64,000 nucleotides of DNA from Lucifuga dentata (taxonomy: Eukaryota; Chordata; Actinopteri; Ophidiiformes; Bythitidae): positions 1 to 64,000 of the forward strand of contig VXCM01000712.1 in assembly GCA_014773175.1 (NCBI GenBank). Direction: 5' to 3'. Below, one piece after another: positions 1-20,831 of this stretch. Position numbers and translations under genes: made by a program. The notes beneath the pieces are model-generated. The model searched no databases and had not been told where the DNA came from. It was given only the letters and a program-made list of their open reading frames with translations. Numbering within the stretch: position 1 is the stretch's first letter; every line of letters starts with the position of its first letter.

Positions 1-832
1 GTCAGTTGAGTCTGTCAACTAGGTTGCCTGTAGTGATTTTTAAGGTCCAGCAGGTGTCAGTATTCAATGGCACAGTATCGACACAGTATCAATACAGTTT
101 GGCAATGTATCGAAACGCTTCATGACGCCTCATCTACCCATCACTAGNAATGGCACAGTATCGACACAGTATCAATACAGTTTGGCAATGTATCGAAACG
201 CTTCATGACGCCTCATCTACCCATCACTAGACAATACATTTTTAATCAAATTACTTTCCTTAAAATACACACCATTTAAATGCTAGTCAATGGCGGTTGT
301 TTAATGCGGGTCGCCGGGGCGCCGCCCCCTCCCAATATCTAGAAAAGAAAGTCTACTTAAACATGTTAAACATAAATTAATTACATAATGCGAAATAATT
401 GTAAAAAAAATAATTATGTACTCCTACATTGCGCTTGGTAGTTTGTAAGTGCCTCTCAGGATTCATTAAAAATGTACTTGTTTAATTTCTATATATTTAC
501 ATATACTTCTTTGGTGAGGGGTGCCGGCCAAATGAGTGTGTATATGTAGGTCCTTCAAGTTTTGACAAGCACGTGACCTGAGGCTGCTGTTTCATTGGCT
601 TTTGCAGATTTTTCCACGGGGCGCCCCAGACCCTCCCACTTTTATTGACAGTGAATTAGTATAGTTTTTAGTTTGTTTTTTTTTATTTTGGATGTGATGT
701 GAGATTTGGAACGTGTTTGGAATTATTGTAGACGCTGTCTCTCCGGTTTACACCCGCATACAACTCCGTGTACGCGGCCGTCCGTCCTTTTTCTCCTTCG
801 GAAGCTAGCTAGCAAGTTTGCATTTTCGAGAG
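1..832. other. 5' flank of decayed hAT-like element
   Basis: No coding sequence was recognised here. The stretch has repeated 'cagtatc' motifs near the left edge and GC-rich patches such as 'cggggcgccgcc' around 316-330 and 'ggggcgcccc' around 619-628, unlike the AT-rich surroundings. I read it as the left flank of the transposase relic that follows. An exact 82-bp duplication lies either side of the N at position 148. The left terminus of the element could not be placed. Confidence 0.4.
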
Positions 833-1640
833 ATGGCAGCTTCAAGTGGAACCGCGGAAAAAGTAAATTCTGTGCTTTCTTCACAAAAACAGCCTTTTTC
901 AAGGCTTTCACTGGAAGAAAAGAAGAGGATTAAGGAGCNTCTTCACAAAAACAGCCTTTTTCAAGGCTTTCACTGGAAGAAAAGAAGAGGATTAAGGAGC
1001 TTGGAACCGGACCACTTGATTTAAAAATTCAGCAGCAGACAAGTGATGAGGACGAGCTAACACCCGGAACTTCTCCCGCTGCTGTTAGGACAAATGGAGC
1101 TGGCTAACGGGATGCGGTGTGAGTAATGCCCTTTTTTATTTCCCTGTTTGCTGTTTCATAGTNTGGCTAACGGGATGCGGTGTGAGTAATGCCCTTTTTT
1201 ATTTCCCTGTTTGCTGTTTCATAGTGTCGGCACAGAAGCGTTGTGGACAACGACGTGTGTACAAGACCTAAAACACCTGTCTGAGAAATGCAAACGGCAC
1301 GAAAGTAGCCGCAGCCATCTAGAAAATAGCATGAAGCTATAGTTTTTTGGCAGGCTAAGCATCGCTGAACAGCTAGATGAAGGCTACAGGATTGGCATTA
1401 GAAGGCACAACGAAGAGGTCACAAAAAAAAATCGACACATCCTGTACAGAATAATAGATTGTGTGAAATTTTGTGGAGGCTTTGAGTTGGCTTTGCGTGG
1501 CCACGATGAGAGCGAGGGCTCCGGGATATTCTGTTGGTTGGTGGATTTTGCTGCCTCCCTTGATGGCGCATTGAAAGAGATGTTGATGTCATCATTTGCA
1601 GTGTTTGCAAAGAGGAGACTCGTGGGTACCCAAAGAACCC
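833..1640 (+). pseudogene. Decayed hAT/ZMYM1-like transposase N-terminus
   Basis: An ATG at 833 opens a frame starting MAASSGTAEK and rich in Lys/Glu (LSLEEKKRIKEL). It continues after the N duplication as LDLKIQQQTSDEDEL. A second block in another frame, from about 1243, reads DLKHLSEKCKRHESSRSHLE, then a TAG stop after SMKL, then RLSIAEQLDEGYRIGIRRHN and IIDCVKFCGGFELALRGHDE. I recognise these as the N-terminal part of the zinc-finger MYM-type 1-like (hAT, DUF4371) proteins that are abundant in fish genomes. Similarity is lost after about 1590, before the catalytic RNase-H-like region. The in-frame stop, missing C-terminus and frame changes make this a relic. A probable old intron lies near 1120-1226. 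Family assignment is from memory of conserved blocks, not a search. Confidence 0.7.
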
Positions 1641-2039
1641 ATTTTCATTCAGATATCTTGAAGTCAGAGGTCAAGGGACCCCTGTGAAACAATAATGATG
1701 GAGAATAATGTGAGTAAAGGTCCATTTAGGACCCAAAAGTCGGTTAAAATAAATTGTGCATAGTATTTTCCAACAGCGTTGAGCAGGATTTAATTCATTC
1801 AGCTGATTACTCTGTATTTCTGTGCATGTATGTAAACATAGTCAGTGTATAACTGAAGAGATTTTTTTTTTTTTCTCTATAATTTCAGTTGAAACCCATT
1901 ATGTTCATTTTGTTCTTATGTTCTCAATTAAATGAGAAAATGCTCAGTACTTTTCATTTCTCATGCATTTAATTTGTTATTTCATACAGTCTATTTATTT
2001 ACTAAATTACCAGGAAACATCCTATATCGTGATATATTG

Positions 2040-2128
2040 AGATATGAAATGACCTATAGCGGGATAGAAGACTTTGTCCATATACCCCCCTGCGCCCCCC
2101 CAAAATTTTTCATCACCAGCCACCACTG
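2040..2128 (-). repeat. Probable hAT-type terminal sequence
   Basis: Read on the minus strand the stretch begins cagtggtggctggtgatgaa and runs into a poly-G/C-rich block ('ggggggcgcagggggg'). This opening resembles hAT terminal inverted repeats that start CAGnGGnGG. It lies on the far side of the transposase relic, so it may be the element's right end. No matching left end was found. It lies about 175 bp beyond the btk stop codon, within possible btk 3' UTR. Confidence 0.4.
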
Positions 2129-2302
2129 CTAATAACTGCACTTCTAATAATGGATTACACATAATTTCACATTCACATTACACATGCAACACGCTATATG
2201 CATTCACGTTACAGAGGATTTCAGTATGGCTGTATTAACTTCTCACAGACACAAATAGATGTATGTGGATGTTTGAGTGTCTCTGTTATATTGAAATTAC
2301 AT

Positions 2303-9066
<6,764 letters not shown>

Positions 9067-9219
9067 CTCTATCCACCATTGATGCCAGAAAGCACTGTCA
9101 TAGATCCATTCCCATCCAGTAAAATTAATGCTTTGCTTTCTTGCACACGAGATTTTACTCAAGATACAACAAATATACACTAATGTACAAAGTCCGATGC
9201 TCATACTCACCCTTGTCAC
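9067..9219 (-). CDS. Unassigned exon-like ORF with signal-peptide-like start
   Basis: A minus-strand ATG at 9219 (another in frame at 9204) opens MSIGLCTLVYICCILS, a hydrophobic stretch resembling a signal peptide, then a tryptophan-rich tail (GWEWIYDSAFWHQWWIE). The frame meets a good donor 'gag|gtaatg' at 9066. I do not recognise the protein. It may instead be a 5' untranslated exon of btk: it lies about 1.1 kb upstream of the btk start exon on the same strand, and joining it to that exon's acceptor gives an in-frame stop before the btk ATG. Confidence that it is a translated gene is low. Confidence 0.2.
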
Positions 9220-11869
9220 ACATCTGAAAGCTTGTTGTCTGTTACTCTGTCAGCTGTGTGTTTGCAGTTCAGCCTATTTTCAGCTTGCGAGCACTTCCTT
9301 CTCATCTGAACTGTAACACTACCAGAAGCTTCTGTCACACCCCACTCACCATCAGCCTGACATTTTTTCATACCAGAATGACAATACCTATTGGTTTGGT
9401 TTGTGCTGTCATATACAGTCACTGATGTTCCCCATTCCCTGAAACACACAGTTCAGTCATTTCTCATTTGTTGCCGCACATTCAAACAAAACCATTTTTT
9501 CATGTCACTGCTTGAGGAGAAGTCACAGAACAGTCCAGGAAATAAACATTTGTGGACCTTTCTGTCTCTTTGAACTGTTGAGGCCAGTTAGTGTGAACAT
9601 GTATGTCTATATTTCATCGTATCATGGCTACCAGATGCTTTTGGGATAGGGTCTTTTGAAGGGGTGTGACTCATGGTGGCTGACACAGACAAACTCATAG
9701 GGAAGTTGCATCAGTGTTGAACTGCAATATGAAGAGAGAAGAAACCCAGTGGCCCTGCTGCTCTGACAGTCTCTATGTACATGGTCATTTTAGTTGGTCA
9801 CCTTAAACTTACACTCCTGACACTCCTTATAACTTTCATTTTGCAGTTTGCAAGTGTTACTGCACAGCACAACAACTGGTAACACTTTACATAGACATTT
9901 TTTTTTTTCCTTTGATTACTGGTCCTTTTGGTTGTGTGTGTGTTCTTGGGCTGTGAAATGTGATCATTCTTCTTTGATCATCAATAAATTATAGATTTGG
10001 AAATAGCACTTAAAAAATTACAACTTTCATAAATGCAGTTTTTCAGCAACTCAAATAGGCAAAGAGCATCTTTAATGTTACTTTTTGCAAGAAGAGATTA
10101 TCTGATATAATTTTGATGCTGTGTGATTTAGTTGTCTGTTAGCGTGACTGAGAAGTCTGATTGCGATTATTTTGTTGCATGTTGTCTGCAATGTATGACA
10201 AAGCTTAACCCAATGAAAGTGTTAGTTTAACAGGAACCAGTCAAGATGCTGTCTTTCCTGACATTTCCTGACAGATAAGTGTGTGGTGTGTGTGTTTCTG
10301 TGATACATGAAATTAAAAACAGTAAGAGGGAAACTATTCAATTTGTAATCTACACAGTGATGAAACAGGTTTCCTTGATTTCCTCCAACATTTATATTCA
10401 ATAAAACTAACAAAATGTATACTGGCAAAATAAGACACATTTAAATTATTGTTCAACTATATTCCAAATAACATTTAGTAACACTCACAGATAGGCTCCC
10501 ACAACCCTGCACAAGATACAGCAAGTGAACATATACAGTACAATAAGTGGATAGAAGGATAGAACATATTTTTAATAAAATTCCAGAAATTTGTTTTTTC
10601 TTGTTTAGATAGCAAATCATGCTTTTAACCTTATTGTTAGTGTTCTTCAGACATGTTTGAGAAACACAGAAAGAAATGTTATAAATTGTGCAAAAAAAAA
10701 AGTAATTTGTAATGCCTAAATCAGACATGAAACTATCAAAATCCACCATAAATGTAACCCACTGCATGACATATTTACAAAGGGAATTAAAAACATGCAA
10801 TAAGCTCCCCATCACTGCATATCATACTACAGTGCATAACAAAATGCAAATAAATATTACATCATCACAGTTTCAGTGAATAAAGTTACCATGATCTTAT
10901 ATGTTTTGTTTTGTTTTTTTTGTTTGTTTTTTTTTTTTGGTGGATTGAGAACCCATTTTATTTATTCAGTTCAGCATCTGCAACATATTGAATGTACAAA
11001 AGGATCCACATAAAATGAATACAGTTTCTGAATTGTGTACTTAGTGTACTGCTTCCATCATATAGTATACATAAGTACAAAGTAAAGCCTAAGGTTACTT
11101 CTTTGACATTTCTTTCTTACAGTCTACAAGTCAAGAGCCTCATTACTTACCAAGACAGCCAAAAAGTCAAGCATCAGACAGAAAAACTACAGATGCTGAG
11201 GCAACGACATGGACCTCTGCCTTAGTAGCTTGTCTTCCATAAAATGTGTGTTAGTATGTGATGCAAGAAGCTAAACCCCACCCATAGAGAGGAATTAACT
11301 CCACTTACTTCCCCTTTTGCTTCCTACTCATTTTCATATCAGCTCTCTGGACAGTTTTGGTGATAAGTGAAAGAGGGCTAACATCAACACACAACCATAT
11401 TTGGTTGCTAAATAAAGTTAGACTATCCCACTTTTCTTGGAGAAATTTAATTCATTCTACAGCCATACTGAATATTGTGGGAACAAAAGATTTATAATAT
11501 TATAACCAATAACTGTCACTAATGGGTCTCACTGTTCTGTTTTTGAAAAGTATAGATTTTTTTTTTTAGATTGTTGTGATATGTTTTTACAAATTATTTA
11601 TTCTTTAGATTGTTTTTTTTTTTTTAATTTCGGTCTTTGTTGTCTTTGTCTTCTGGATTTATTTTCTATATAAATATTAATTTCGAATACATTTTAGCAG
11701 AATTAGTCTAGATTTTAACATTTTCATTTTCTAGATTTAAGAATATTCAAAAATCAAGTCAAAACATGAACTTTGTACAATGACGTATTATCCACTTGAT
11801 TAGCTGTAACTTGGTAATTTTAGAGGGTTTTATTCAAATTTAATGATTTTGTCCTCCTGCATTAGCTTG
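9220..11869. other. Intergenic between btk and rpl36a
   Basis: AT-rich sequence with several T/A homopolymers (around 9899, 10910-10938, 11561, 11609). No gene or clear transposon was recognised. It should contain the btk promoter, which I cannot place. Confidence 0.5.
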
Positions 11870-11883
11870 CCGCTAGAGGGCAG
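11870..11883 (+). promoter_or_regulatory. CTCF-like motif upstream of rpl36a
   Basis: ccgctagagggcag fits the vertebrate CTCF core (CCASYAGRKGGCA) with one mismatch. It lies about 50 bp upstream of the rpl36a pyrimidine tract, between the divergent btk and rpl36a genes. Motif match only. Confidence 0.4.
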
Positions 11884-11922
11884 ACTGCGCGCCGCTGAGG
11901 TTGTCATTAGGAACCGCTTCCG

Positions 11923-11945
11923 CCCTCTTCCTTCCTCTTTCCTCT
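11923..11945 (+). promoter_or_regulatory. 5' TOP pyrimidine tract / rpl36a start region
   Basis: An uninterrupted pyrimidine run (ccctcttccttcctctttcc and onward) lies 17 bp before the rpl36a ATG. Transcripts of vertebrate ribosomal protein genes start at a C within such a tract, which gives mTOR-dependent translational control. No TATA box is evident. Confidence 0.75.
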
Positions 11946-11961
11946 GCATCGGGTCGCAATC

Positions 11962-14871
<2,910 letters not shown>

Positions 14872-14911
14872 CCTGTGGTCCAGTCTTCTGGATAAAGTTG
14901 TCATGGTTTTC

Positions 14912-14917
14912 AATAAA
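14912..14917 (+). terminator. Polyadenylation signal of rpl36a
   Basis: Canonical aataaa 41 bp after the rpl36a TAA, giving a very short 3' UTR as is usual for ribosomal protein genes. Confidence 0.85.
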
Positions 14918-15357
14918 TGGATTACAACATACTTTTGTTGTTGCTCCGTGTACTTTATTTCCATTCTGGAATTTGTTTTTAAGTTAGGGATTACAGAAGT
15001 TTACCTTGTTGGTTTAAGCCAGTTTAGCTTTGAGATCAGATTTTTTGCTTCGTGTATACAAGTCATCTCTCTTACAATGAATAATCAGTTCAGTTTTTGT
15101 CAGAATTCGCAATAATAGTGCAAATATTGTGTATTGATAGAGAAACAGTAGCAGATGTACTACAAATAATTTCTGGCATCTAAGTTCATACACAAAATAT
15201 AAAACAAACTTCCCTTTAATTTCAAAACAGTTTTACAAAAACTGACATTATGCTGACATTAATTATGCTGAAATAAAAGGATCAAACTTTTTTTTTAATT
15301 TTACAAATGCATTTAGGCTAATAAAATTGCATAACTGCTGTTTGCAACCCACTTAGT

Positions 15358-18300
15358 CTACAAAACAGTGGTTTGCTTGTCTCTGATGGACATGTCCTGC
15401 CAGTGCAGATTGTGAATCTTCTTAAAGTTGTTGCTAATGGGAGTGACTGTCAGCAGAGTAGTGCCTGATGGGTTGACAAGTACAACCAGCTTGCTTTGTC
15501 GTGTCTGAACTCCCAGTTCCTTGTACTGTGGCAGGATCTGGGTAACGCTACACTTGGGGTCACAGATCTTCCAGCCGGGAACTGTATTGATGGAATACCC
15601 TCGTGGGCCTCCAATCTCCTGCTTGTTAAGCACAGCAATGGCTAGCTGGTTCTCAGACAGAGGCCGCTCCCACACTTCAAAATTATCCACCTGCGGGACA
15701 AGCGATACAATAGTCATTAGTCTAAAGCATCTAATACCTACAAATCACAACTACTTAACTGTACAACAAATCCCTGGTGTTGGTAAGTGCTTGTCAGGGA
15801 GATGATCATGCTTTATGTATACAATCTACCTTGGCAGTTCGGTACCCCTGCTTGCCCAGAGAATCCTGGCTGATGGCTATGATGTGTTTGTTCTGCAGCA
15901 GCTCCTTGGAGCGAGGACATATGTCCCTCAGGTCATTGGACATAAGCAAAGGGGCTGCCATGATGGCCCAAAGTGCCATCTGAGACTCCTGCTGGTCATG
16001 GCTAAGGCCAAAGTTCCCAATCACCAACTAGAGAATTGGAGCAGTGTCATAAATATCGATAAGTGGAAAAAACTGCCATTTAGGTTCACAGGCAGTTGCT
16101 GCATGTGCATTGTTCATAGGAAATGCAAAGTTTTAATAGTAATCTGACTATAAGTTAAATACTAATTCAGCAGACTTGAGGGAATGAATAAACCAAGCTA
16201 TCATTGACATTTATTTCATAAGTGCTGTGTTTTAAGTCTGTAGGTGGTTGGGAAAAATACTCCGTAAAGGGTTGGAAAGGTTACTGAGTTCAGCTTGAGG
16301 TCACAGAAGTTGTTCAGTAGAGTACCATATCAGGGTCGTTCCAGCCTCCAGGGCCAGCTGAGGGTACGATGATGTCCTGATGAGCAGCTGTCCAGTCCAA
16401 GATGGACTTGATGCTGCTCCATGAGTCATACACATCAGCGTAGTTGCGCCAGTGATTACAAGTGTCACGAATTGCTGTGTAGTTAGGCTGCAGATGGAGA
16501 ATTGCAATAATGTTGTATGGTGTCAACATGCAATTTATAATGATTTTTTCTTACATCTTAGATAATGAACACATTTTAAAGCAATTCAAATGATAATTAA
16601 TGTTTGGAGTTTTAGTTGGTCAAAGACTAACAAATTCTCACCTGATGGAAAGGCCACACATACAAAGGCCACTCGCAAGAGTAAAGGATACTTCTTCCCG
16701 TTTTGTTCAGTGCCTTTGACATATTCACATAGCCTTGACAAGAACAAATCATAAGCTGATGGAATAATAATTTTGTCAGACAAGAAGAGCCAGAAATGGA
16801 GCTAAAGCATGGATAAAGACATCAATTTAATGTCATTCTAAAATTCTTTATTTCCCCAAGACTATTTATATGTAGCACTGTAGGACACAAAAAGGCACAC
16901 ACTTAACTTCTTGGCAGTAACCAGGGACTACATTAACAGGTTATGAAGTTAATGGCATTGCCATGATCTTAAAATTGCAGCACACACACTGATGATGTGG
17001 TTATGATTAAAAACTCACCTTCCCCTACTAAAGTCCAATTCATGTAACAGCCATCAAATTTGAGTAAATCCACATTCCAATCAGCAAAGGTCTGAGCATC
17101 TGTCTCATAGTGGCCCAGACTGCCTGGGTATCCTGCACAGGTATTTGTCCCCACATCTGCATAGATACCCAGCTTCAGACCCTTAGAATGGACCTAAACA
17201 CAGAACATGTTATTTACTCACTCTGATTTTCTGGGCATGTAATGGATTTCTACCAGTAGGTGGCAGTGTTACACAGCTAAAAAAAAAATTGATGCTTGTG
17301 TTCCAGGAACCAGCTCCCTCAGATCATGCAGTCCTAAATATACTACTTTTAAGAGGGGCATTACTATTCAGCTGCATGCTATGGTCTGCTTCCCTGTATG
17401 TCAGGTCCGGGTTAGAAGTCAGCCTGTCATGGTTGTGCCCAACTCGGAAAGGCAAAAAGTCAAAGTATAGCCTGTAGGAAGGAGAGGAGACAGCAGCACA
17501 CTCCTGCCTGAGAAAGTATATGCCAGCATATTTTTGGCTCTCTGTGCATAATTTCTGCTGGTATGAAATCTAAGACCTGGGTTCCACATCTGGTCCTCTT
17601 CCCTTCATTATGCAGATAGTTGCAGGTGGCTAGGTTGGGTGTATAATGAATGTGTGATGCATATTCTGAATGTAATCACTTTTCCTTCTAGAGTTATTAA
17701 ACCAGGGTTTAAACATATCAAGAATTTCCAAACACTGGACCACAGATGCCCATTTGAAACTGCTTTCCAAGAAATCTGACCTGTGAGGATCTTTGTTAAA
17801 TATGACACAATTTCCCATTATATATCAGTATACTATTGGCTGTATTCATACTCCCATGAAATAAACTAATCCTCGCTTTGCTTAAAGACACTCTGCAACT
17901 CTCTCTTTAATGTCTACCAAGGCATCAGAACATTCACTGTATGCTCACAATATTTTCATCACTCACTTACACCAACTCACATAATCGGCCAGTTTCTTAA
18001 TGCCCCCCGGGAATCTTTTGGGGTCTGCCTGCAGGCGTCCCTGGGCATCGCGCTGATGGGAGAGCCAGCAGTCATCAATGCAGACATACTCGTACCCAGC
18101 CTCTTTCCAGCCCTCCTTCACCATCACATCTGCCATCTGCATGTAGAGGTTCTCGCTGCCAGTGCAACAGAAGGAGACAGGCTGGGTTGATGGTTTCAGT
18201 TAGATGCCAGGATTCAGTGTCATGTGCAACAGCAATATGGCAGACAAATACGCGCTAAAGTAATGCTGTAACATTTTCGTTACAATAAGTGTCAGTTTTG

Positions 18301-19874
18301 CTGTTATCTACAGTTTAAGGACTTAGCACAACCGATAGACCACCATGTCCATGAAAACTTTCTAAATCTAACTGTGACTGAGAAGTGATTTATCTTTTCA
18401 TTACATTCGATTAAAACAGAGATTTTACAAATTATTATGGAGGTACATTGCATTCTTAAAAAAAACAAAACACCTTTATGAAAAAAACACCTTTTAGAAA
18501 TAACTTCTATTTCTCATAATTTGACCGAGCATCTCATAATTTAAAAATAGCATATCATAATTATAAGAAAACTAGAAAGAAAAGAGAAAATTATTATTAA
18601 CTTCTCAGTTATGATCATGGCTCTCATAGACAGCAAGAGCAACTCCAAGTAGATATTCATAGTTTCTCTTCTCTAATTTTTCTTTTATAAAATTAAATCT
18701 CCTTTTCCTCATTTATTAGCTTCATTTGGTTTTTAATTAATTTGACCCATTCTAGTGACTCAAAGCCTTTCATTTTTCTGTTTAAATGAAATGCTGCATG
18801 CTTTCAGACTTTTATTTTATTCTCATTGTAAAGCACTGTGTAAAGTTGTTGTGGAAAAAGTAATCAACAAATAAAGGTTATCACGTTACTCAGTGACATC
18901 AATATCTCCGACATCAGCATCTCTCATTGCCTCAAACCAAGGAGGAAATAAAAGCAAATTAAATCATATAGTGTCACATGGGCCCTTCTTCTCAGTCGTG
19001 TTTATTTCATAAGCCTGACATTTTCTTTTGAGAATTATGAGATGAAGGCAATTAGGATGTAGTTTTCCATAATTACAAGATGGTAATAAGCCCTTTATGA
19101 ATATAAGATATTAAAACAAAATTTTTTTTTTTCATTTGTTGAACAAGCAATGTTCTTTTATAGAATGGCTTACCAGAAATAGGTTTGTTTTTGTTTACTT
19201 TCCGAATCTGTTCTAAACAAATGCAGGAAATGTCAAAGCACCCCATCACCACCACAACCAACTCTCCAGTTTGATACCATTTCTTATAGCAATCCAGCAT
19301 CTTTTTGGATGCTTTATAGCTTGTGAATGGCTGTAAAAGCTCCTTGTTGTTGTCTCATTATACTGAATTAGCACAAGAGGACTCTTGCGTTTTTGCTGTT
19401 TTGTTTTTTCTGGATTTCTTTAATTGAGTGATTGGTTGTAATTTGTTTTCTTCTTGATCTTTCTTCGACTGTGCTCTTAGTCCTGATTCAGTTTCATTAC
19501 TTGTCAATAAAGTTTTTTTATGACTCACGTAACAGGAAATGTGAAACTTTATTGAACTATATATATATCTATATATATAGATATATATATATCTATATAT
19601 ATATAAATTAAATGACCATTGCGTGCTATCATAAAACTTTAAATCCTGTTAGTTGTTGAATTTTTGTCTTTCTTTGTGTTTTAAGCTCTGCTGGTTCCTA
19701 CCTGATGCAGTTTTTTGGGTCAGTGTCACAGTCGGTGTTACACATGAATCTCTCCCAGTGCAGCCAGCCCATAGTGGGCTTCAGCGCCAGACCATTATCC
19801 AGCGCTACAGCAACATGACTGATATAAACAATTAACAAAGAAACTGTGTACATTTTAGCACAAACACCTTTCAT
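15358..19874 (-). CDS. gla: Lysosomal alpha-galactosidase A, seven exons
   Basis: This enzyme removes terminal alpha-galactose from globotriaosylceramide and related glycolipids in lysosomes (GH27 family). Exons on the minus strand: 19702-19874, 17981-18155, 17019-17193, 16642-16733, 16326-16487, 15830-16027, 15358-15690; they join to 1,308 nt, 435 residues plus TAG (human GLA has 429). A hydrophobic signal peptide ([17 protein letters not shown]) precedes [20 protein letters not shown]. The nucleophile is Asp163 in LLKFDGCY. The acid/base is Asp223 in HWRNYAD. The blocks [23 protein letters not shown] and [10 protein letters not shown] are all present. ATG 19853 lies seven codons inside ATG 19874 and could also serve; both have a purine at -3. 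Seven coding exons match the human gene. The exon 16642-16733 uses an AAG acceptor. Confidence 0.97.
17253..17266 (+). promoter_or_regulatory. CTCF consensus match in gla intron 2
   Basis: ccagtaggtggcag matches the core CTCF consensus CCASYAGRKGGCAS at every position. It lies 60 bp upstream of gla exon 3 on the gla strand. Motif match only; occupancy is unknown. Confidence 0.5.
19555..19606. repeat. Self-complementary TA-rich tract in gla intron 1
   Basis: Alternating 'atatatat' and 'ctatatatag' units form a nearly perfect palindrome of about 50 bp. It can extrude as a cruciform and is likely to vary in length. Confidence 0.7.
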
Positions 19875-19929
19875 CTCGATACTAACACTCCTATTCACAG
19901 TATGAGACTTTGTATTTCCTCGTACTGTG

Positions 19930-20001
19930 ATCAGCCCGCCCCTGGAATGATTGGCATGGGTCTCGACCAATGAAATCAAAGTGTGAATGCAGCTGGCCAA
20001 T
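19930..20001 (-). promoter_or_regulatory. gla promoter elements (GC box, CCAAT boxes)
   Basis: Upstream of the gla ATG the minus strand carries a GC box (ggggcggg, plus 19935-19942) and CCAAT at plus 19950-19954 as attgg, with further CCAAT sequences on the plus strand at 19967 and 19997. There is no TATA box. This fits a housekeeping-type promoter. The transcription start is not determined. Confidence 0.5.
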
Positions 20002-20004
20002 GGC

Positions 20005-20466
20005 GTTTCGTCCGCGTGCCTGCACTGACAATAAGGAAGCGTTAAGGTTCAGAGTCAGGTGAATGATTGTTAGGAGTGGGAGAAATATGGTGACATGAAG
20101 CTGATATAAACTTTTCTAACTTTGTACTTTACATAAAGGAAGACTAAATCAGTTTTACACATTAAATTTTAAATTAGGAAATGTTTAGATTAATAAAATA
20201 CATTTAAATTGGGGGGAAAATGTGTATTCTGGCTTTTTTTCTTTTTTTTTTTTTTTTTTTNTTTTTTTTTTTTTTTTTTGGTTGTCACATTACTAAAGCT
20301 AAGTCCTAGAATATAGAGAAGTTGAATTTGCTTAAAAAAAAATAAATAAATAAAAATAAAAAAGTCCTAGGATTAGCTTTAGGTTTCAAATTTGTCATCT
20401 TCAGCACTAACATGATGTAATGTCATAGGATCGTGTGTCTTCTACTTCTACTCAAAGCTGTTTGTC

Positions 20467-20523
<57 letters not shown>

Positions 20524-20799
20524 AATCCTATGGTGTCAAATCACATCTTTTTTTAAGGTAATGTTTGTTTTTGCAAGTAGGTTATGTTTATGGCAGAATC
20601 AAATCAAACCACAGCAAAGTAACTTCAAGAGTCACAGATACAGGCACTGTATAAGGTATCAAGTAATCTAGTATTTAATTTAGTATTTATAGTAAAGTTA
20701 TAGTAAATTTTCATCAGGACACTTAATCATACCACAGTGCCCAATGAGCCTGTACAACACTCTGTATCCAAAAGAACATGGGGTTATAATTTAGAGACA

Positions 20800-20831
<32 letters not shown>

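Noticed and set aside
818..1024. Open frame repeating the same peptide twice
   Set aside because: The repeat is produced by the N-split 61-bp duplication; after collapsing it is only the transposase relic.
20435..20671. ORF across the TG microsatellite
   Set aside because: An open frame produced by simple repeat (alternating Cys-Val).
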